Source: Desulforhopalus sp. (GTDB taxonomy: Bacteria; Desulfobacterota; Desulfobulbia; Desulfobulbales; Desulfocapsaceae). Taken from it: a stretch of 40,679 bases of DNA. A program made the translations under genes and the position numbers. Location: positions 1 to 40,679 of the forward strand of contig JALNVI010000018.1 of the NCBI GenBank assembly GCA_023231425.1. The letters are read 5' to 3'. The notes under the pieces are model-generated. The model saw nothing but the letters and a program-made list of their open reading frames with translations. It had not been told where the DNA came from and ran no database searches. Of the stretch, positions 39,006-40,679 are shown in pieces (position 1 is the first letter of the stretch; the number at the start of each line of letters is the position of its first letter).

Positions 39006-40496
39006 ATGCTCTTTCTCCCTGAACTGACAATACTGGGCGCAGGTCTTGCTCTTTTTGTGGTAAGTCTTGGCCAATTTCAGCCCCGAACGGTCAAAAACAT
39101 TACCGTTTATGTGCTGTTTATCGCCCTGGTTACCACCATTTGTTCCATTGGAAACAATGGAACCATGTTTTTTGGTGCCTTCAAGGTCGACCTCTTCACG
39201 CAGATTGTTAAGAGTACAGTGGTCCTCGGGACCTTTATTATTATGCTCTTCTCCAATCCAGATGCCGGCGTAAAAAAAGGCACTCAGCCCGAATATTATC
39301 TGTTTATGCTGATGTCAGTTTTTGGCTTGATGATGCTGGTTTCTGCAAATGAACTGCTGGCAATCTTTGTCTCCCTTGAACTCTCTTCCTTTACCGTTTA
39401 CCTGATGGTTGCCATGCGCAAGAACTATACAGGCCCGGCACTGGTCAATGGAGCAGCCCTGGACAGTACTGCAGGTCACGGATATGCCGGGACCTTCTGC
39501 CAGATAGGTCAGGGACTGCAGAGTGAGGCAGCGATAAAATATCTGCTTTACGGTGTTACAGCCTCCGGCCTCATGCTTTTCGGCATGAGTTATATCTATG
39601 GTCTGACGGGATCTACAGAACTTCCTGTCCTTGCTCCAGCCCTCGCAAAAATATTTCCGGCTCCGGTGGCGATCGTTGCTGTTCTGCTCGTTCTTGCAGG
39701 ATTTTTTTATAAAGTTGCCATCTTCCCCATGCAATTCTGGGTTCCTGATGTTTATGAAGGAGCAGGCAATGAGGCAACCGCCTTTATCGCCACCGTTCCA
39801 AAAGTTGTCGGAACAGCCCTGTTAATCCGCGTCGTAAGTCTCATTCCACCTGCGGGACAGGAAGTAACATGGATTCTTGGATCCTGCGCTGTTATCTCCA
39901 TGTTCTATGGCAACCTCGCAGCGCTTGTGCAAAAAGATCTGAAACGGCTCCTTGGTTATTCCGGTATAGCCCATGCAGGCTTCGTTCTTCTCTCTGTTGC
40001 CATGATGGGGCTCTACGGTTTTGCCATCGCCATGTATTATATTGTGGGTTACCTCTTGATGACTCTGGCCTGTTTTCTTGTCATCTGCACACTCTCCCGT
40101 AATGGTGCAAACCTTCAGGTCAGTGACATGGCAGGTTTGTACAAACGCGCTCCGCTGCTTGCCATAACTTTCGCCTGTTCTCTCTTTGCACTTGCTGGAA
40201 TTCCTCCGTTTGTCGGTTTTATGGGTAAATTCATGGTAATGGTTCAAGCTCTGCATAAAGGCTATCTTGTCTTTGTTGTCCTTGCGACTGTTAATACAGC
40301 CATTGCTATCTACTATTATCTTTCCATTGTTCGTCAGGCATGGTGTACCGACGATCAGGAACGCCCTGCGGTCACACCTTCCCTGCTCGTCAACACAGCG
40401 GCATTTTTTCTTTTGATCGCCATCATCGCCATGGGTGTTTTTGCCGATCCGGTTGTCAATACACTTGCGGCAGCTCTGAGTACAACCTTCAGCTGA
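39006..40496 (+). CDS. nuoN: Complex I subunit N
   Basis: The 496-residue protein has about 14 membrane helices and NuoN features: helix-5 Glu in IFVSLELSSFTVYLMVA, EAAIKYLLYGVTASGLMLFG, helix-7 Lys in FYKVAIFPMQFWVPDVYEGA, and helix-12 Lys in VGFMGKFMVM. An insertion near residues 145-175 (about 25 residues, GAALDSTAGHGYAGTFCQ and following) before EAAIKYLL is longer than common. It is the last gene of the operon; a terminator begins 23 bases later. Confidence 0.95.
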   Translation: MLFLPELTILGAGLALFVVSLGQFQPRTVKNITVYVLFIALVTTICSIGNNGTMFFGAFKVDLFTQIVKSTVVLGTFIIMLFSNPDAGVKKGTQPEYYLFMLMSVFGLMMLVSANELLAIFVSLELSSFTVYLMVAMRKNYTGPALVNGAALDSTAGHGYAGTFCQIGQGLQSEAAIKYLLYGVTASGLMLFGMSYIYGLTGSTELPVLAPALAKIFPAPVAIVAVLLVLAGFFYKVAIFPMQFWVPDVYEGAGNEATAFIATVPKVVGTALLIRVVSLIPPAGQEVTWILGSCAVISMFYGNLAALVQKDLKRLLGYSGIAHAGFVLLSVAMMGLYGFAIAMYYIVGYLLMTLACFLVICTLSRNGANLQVSDMAGLYKRAPLLAITFACSLFALAGIPPFVGFMGKFMVMVQALHKGYLVFVVLATVNTAIAIYYYLSIVRQAWCTDDQERPAVTPSLLVNTAAFFLLIAIIAMGVFADPVVNTLAAALSTTFS

Positions 40497-40519
40497 TGAC
40501 GGGATAATCATTTTTGCAG

Positions 40520-40552
40520 GGGCTTTGCCGTATAATGGCAGAGCCCTTTTTT
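40520..40552 (+). terminator. Rho-independent terminator after the nuo operon
   Basis: GGGCTTTGCC (40520-40529) pairs with GGCAGAGCCC (40537-40546), one G-U pair, seven-base loop, followed by T6. It closes the nuo operon. Confidence 0.9.
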
Positions 40553-40557
40553 CTGCC

Positions 40558-40679
40558 ATGAACACTCCACTCCTGCTCATTACATCTGCCCTCCTGTTCA
40601 CCAGTTTGATCAATGTCTCTGCAACCCTGCTTAACATCAAATCTTTTCCTGTAGAGTTACCGGAAGAACTCCATGATGC
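40558..40679 (+). CDS. M48 family (Ste24-like) metallopeptidase, N-terminal fragment
   Basis: Forty codons from ATG 40558 stay open to the window edge. The product starts with a hydrophobic helix (LLLITSALLFTSLINV) and continues LNIKSFPVELPEELHD, which is the N-terminal pattern of M48/CAAX-protease family enzymes (membrane helix, then L-N-L-x-x-L-x-x-ELPEEF-x-D). The catalytic HExxH would lie outside. No ribosome site is visible and the start sits just past the nuo terminator, so the exact start is uncertain. Confidence 0.6.
   Translation, partial: MNTPLLLITSALLFTSLINVSATLLNIKSFPVELPEELHD

Noticed and set aside
39822..40640. 272-codon minus-strand frame opposite nuoN
   Set aside because: Crosses the nuo terminator and lies opposite conserved NuoN sequence; hydrophilic reverse complement of membrane helices.

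Overview
The window reads as a contiguous piece of chromosome from a Gram-negative anaerobe. The most likely source is a sulfur-cycle member of the Desulfobacterota, probably Desulfobulbales. This is an inference from gene content: a complex I operon without the NADH-oxidising module but with MrpD-like antiporter subunits, a menaquinone-type UbiE, a GctA/GctB-type CoA transferase, and rimP-nusA-ylxR-infB order. Nearly every gene is a chromosomal housekeeping gene. No insertion sequence, prophage or CRISPR array was seen.

Layout. Bases 1-3130 (minus strand) hold rimP-nusA-ylxR-infB behind a strong sigma70-type promoter and a terminator-like leader hairpin; infB runs off the left edge. Bases 3250-4726 hold two divergent, exported proteins of unknown role. 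Bases 5164-6998 encode a two-subunit CoA transferase ending in a strong terminator. Bases 7037-8784 are the most unusual part: a tandemly duplicated cassette (terminator, palindromic operator, Cys-containing peptide, Gly-rich protein) that ends in a MarR regulator with a Gly/Arg-rich tail. The second copy is partly decayed.

Bases 8948-18237 (minus) form an operon of small membrane protein, recC, recB, an isoprenylcysteine-methyltransferase-like membrane protein, and recD. A divergent unknown gene follows, then uspA. Bases 20143-22959 (minus) are ttcA-asnS-ubiE, followed by a lipoprotein gene and hisB. A tRNA-Gly(GCC) with its own terminator sits directly before rplM-rpsI, then argC-truA.

Bases 27716-28696 encode a LysR regulator divergent from a 13-gene complex I operon (29007-40496): nuoABCD, nuoHIJK, an extra MrpD-like antiporter subunit, a small membrane protein, a NuoL-like subunit, nuoM and nuoN. 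There is no nuoE, nuoF or nuoG here, so the electron donor is probably not NADH through the usual module. The complex would have four antiporter-like subunits rather than three, feeding a quinone pool to which UbiE could contribute. A terminator closes the operon and the start of an M48 peptidase gene enters the right edge.

Start codons were moved from the longest open frame where ribosome binding sites or overlaps argued for it (recC, recB, recD, nuoB, nuoC, nuoL, rplM, uspA, ubiE and others).
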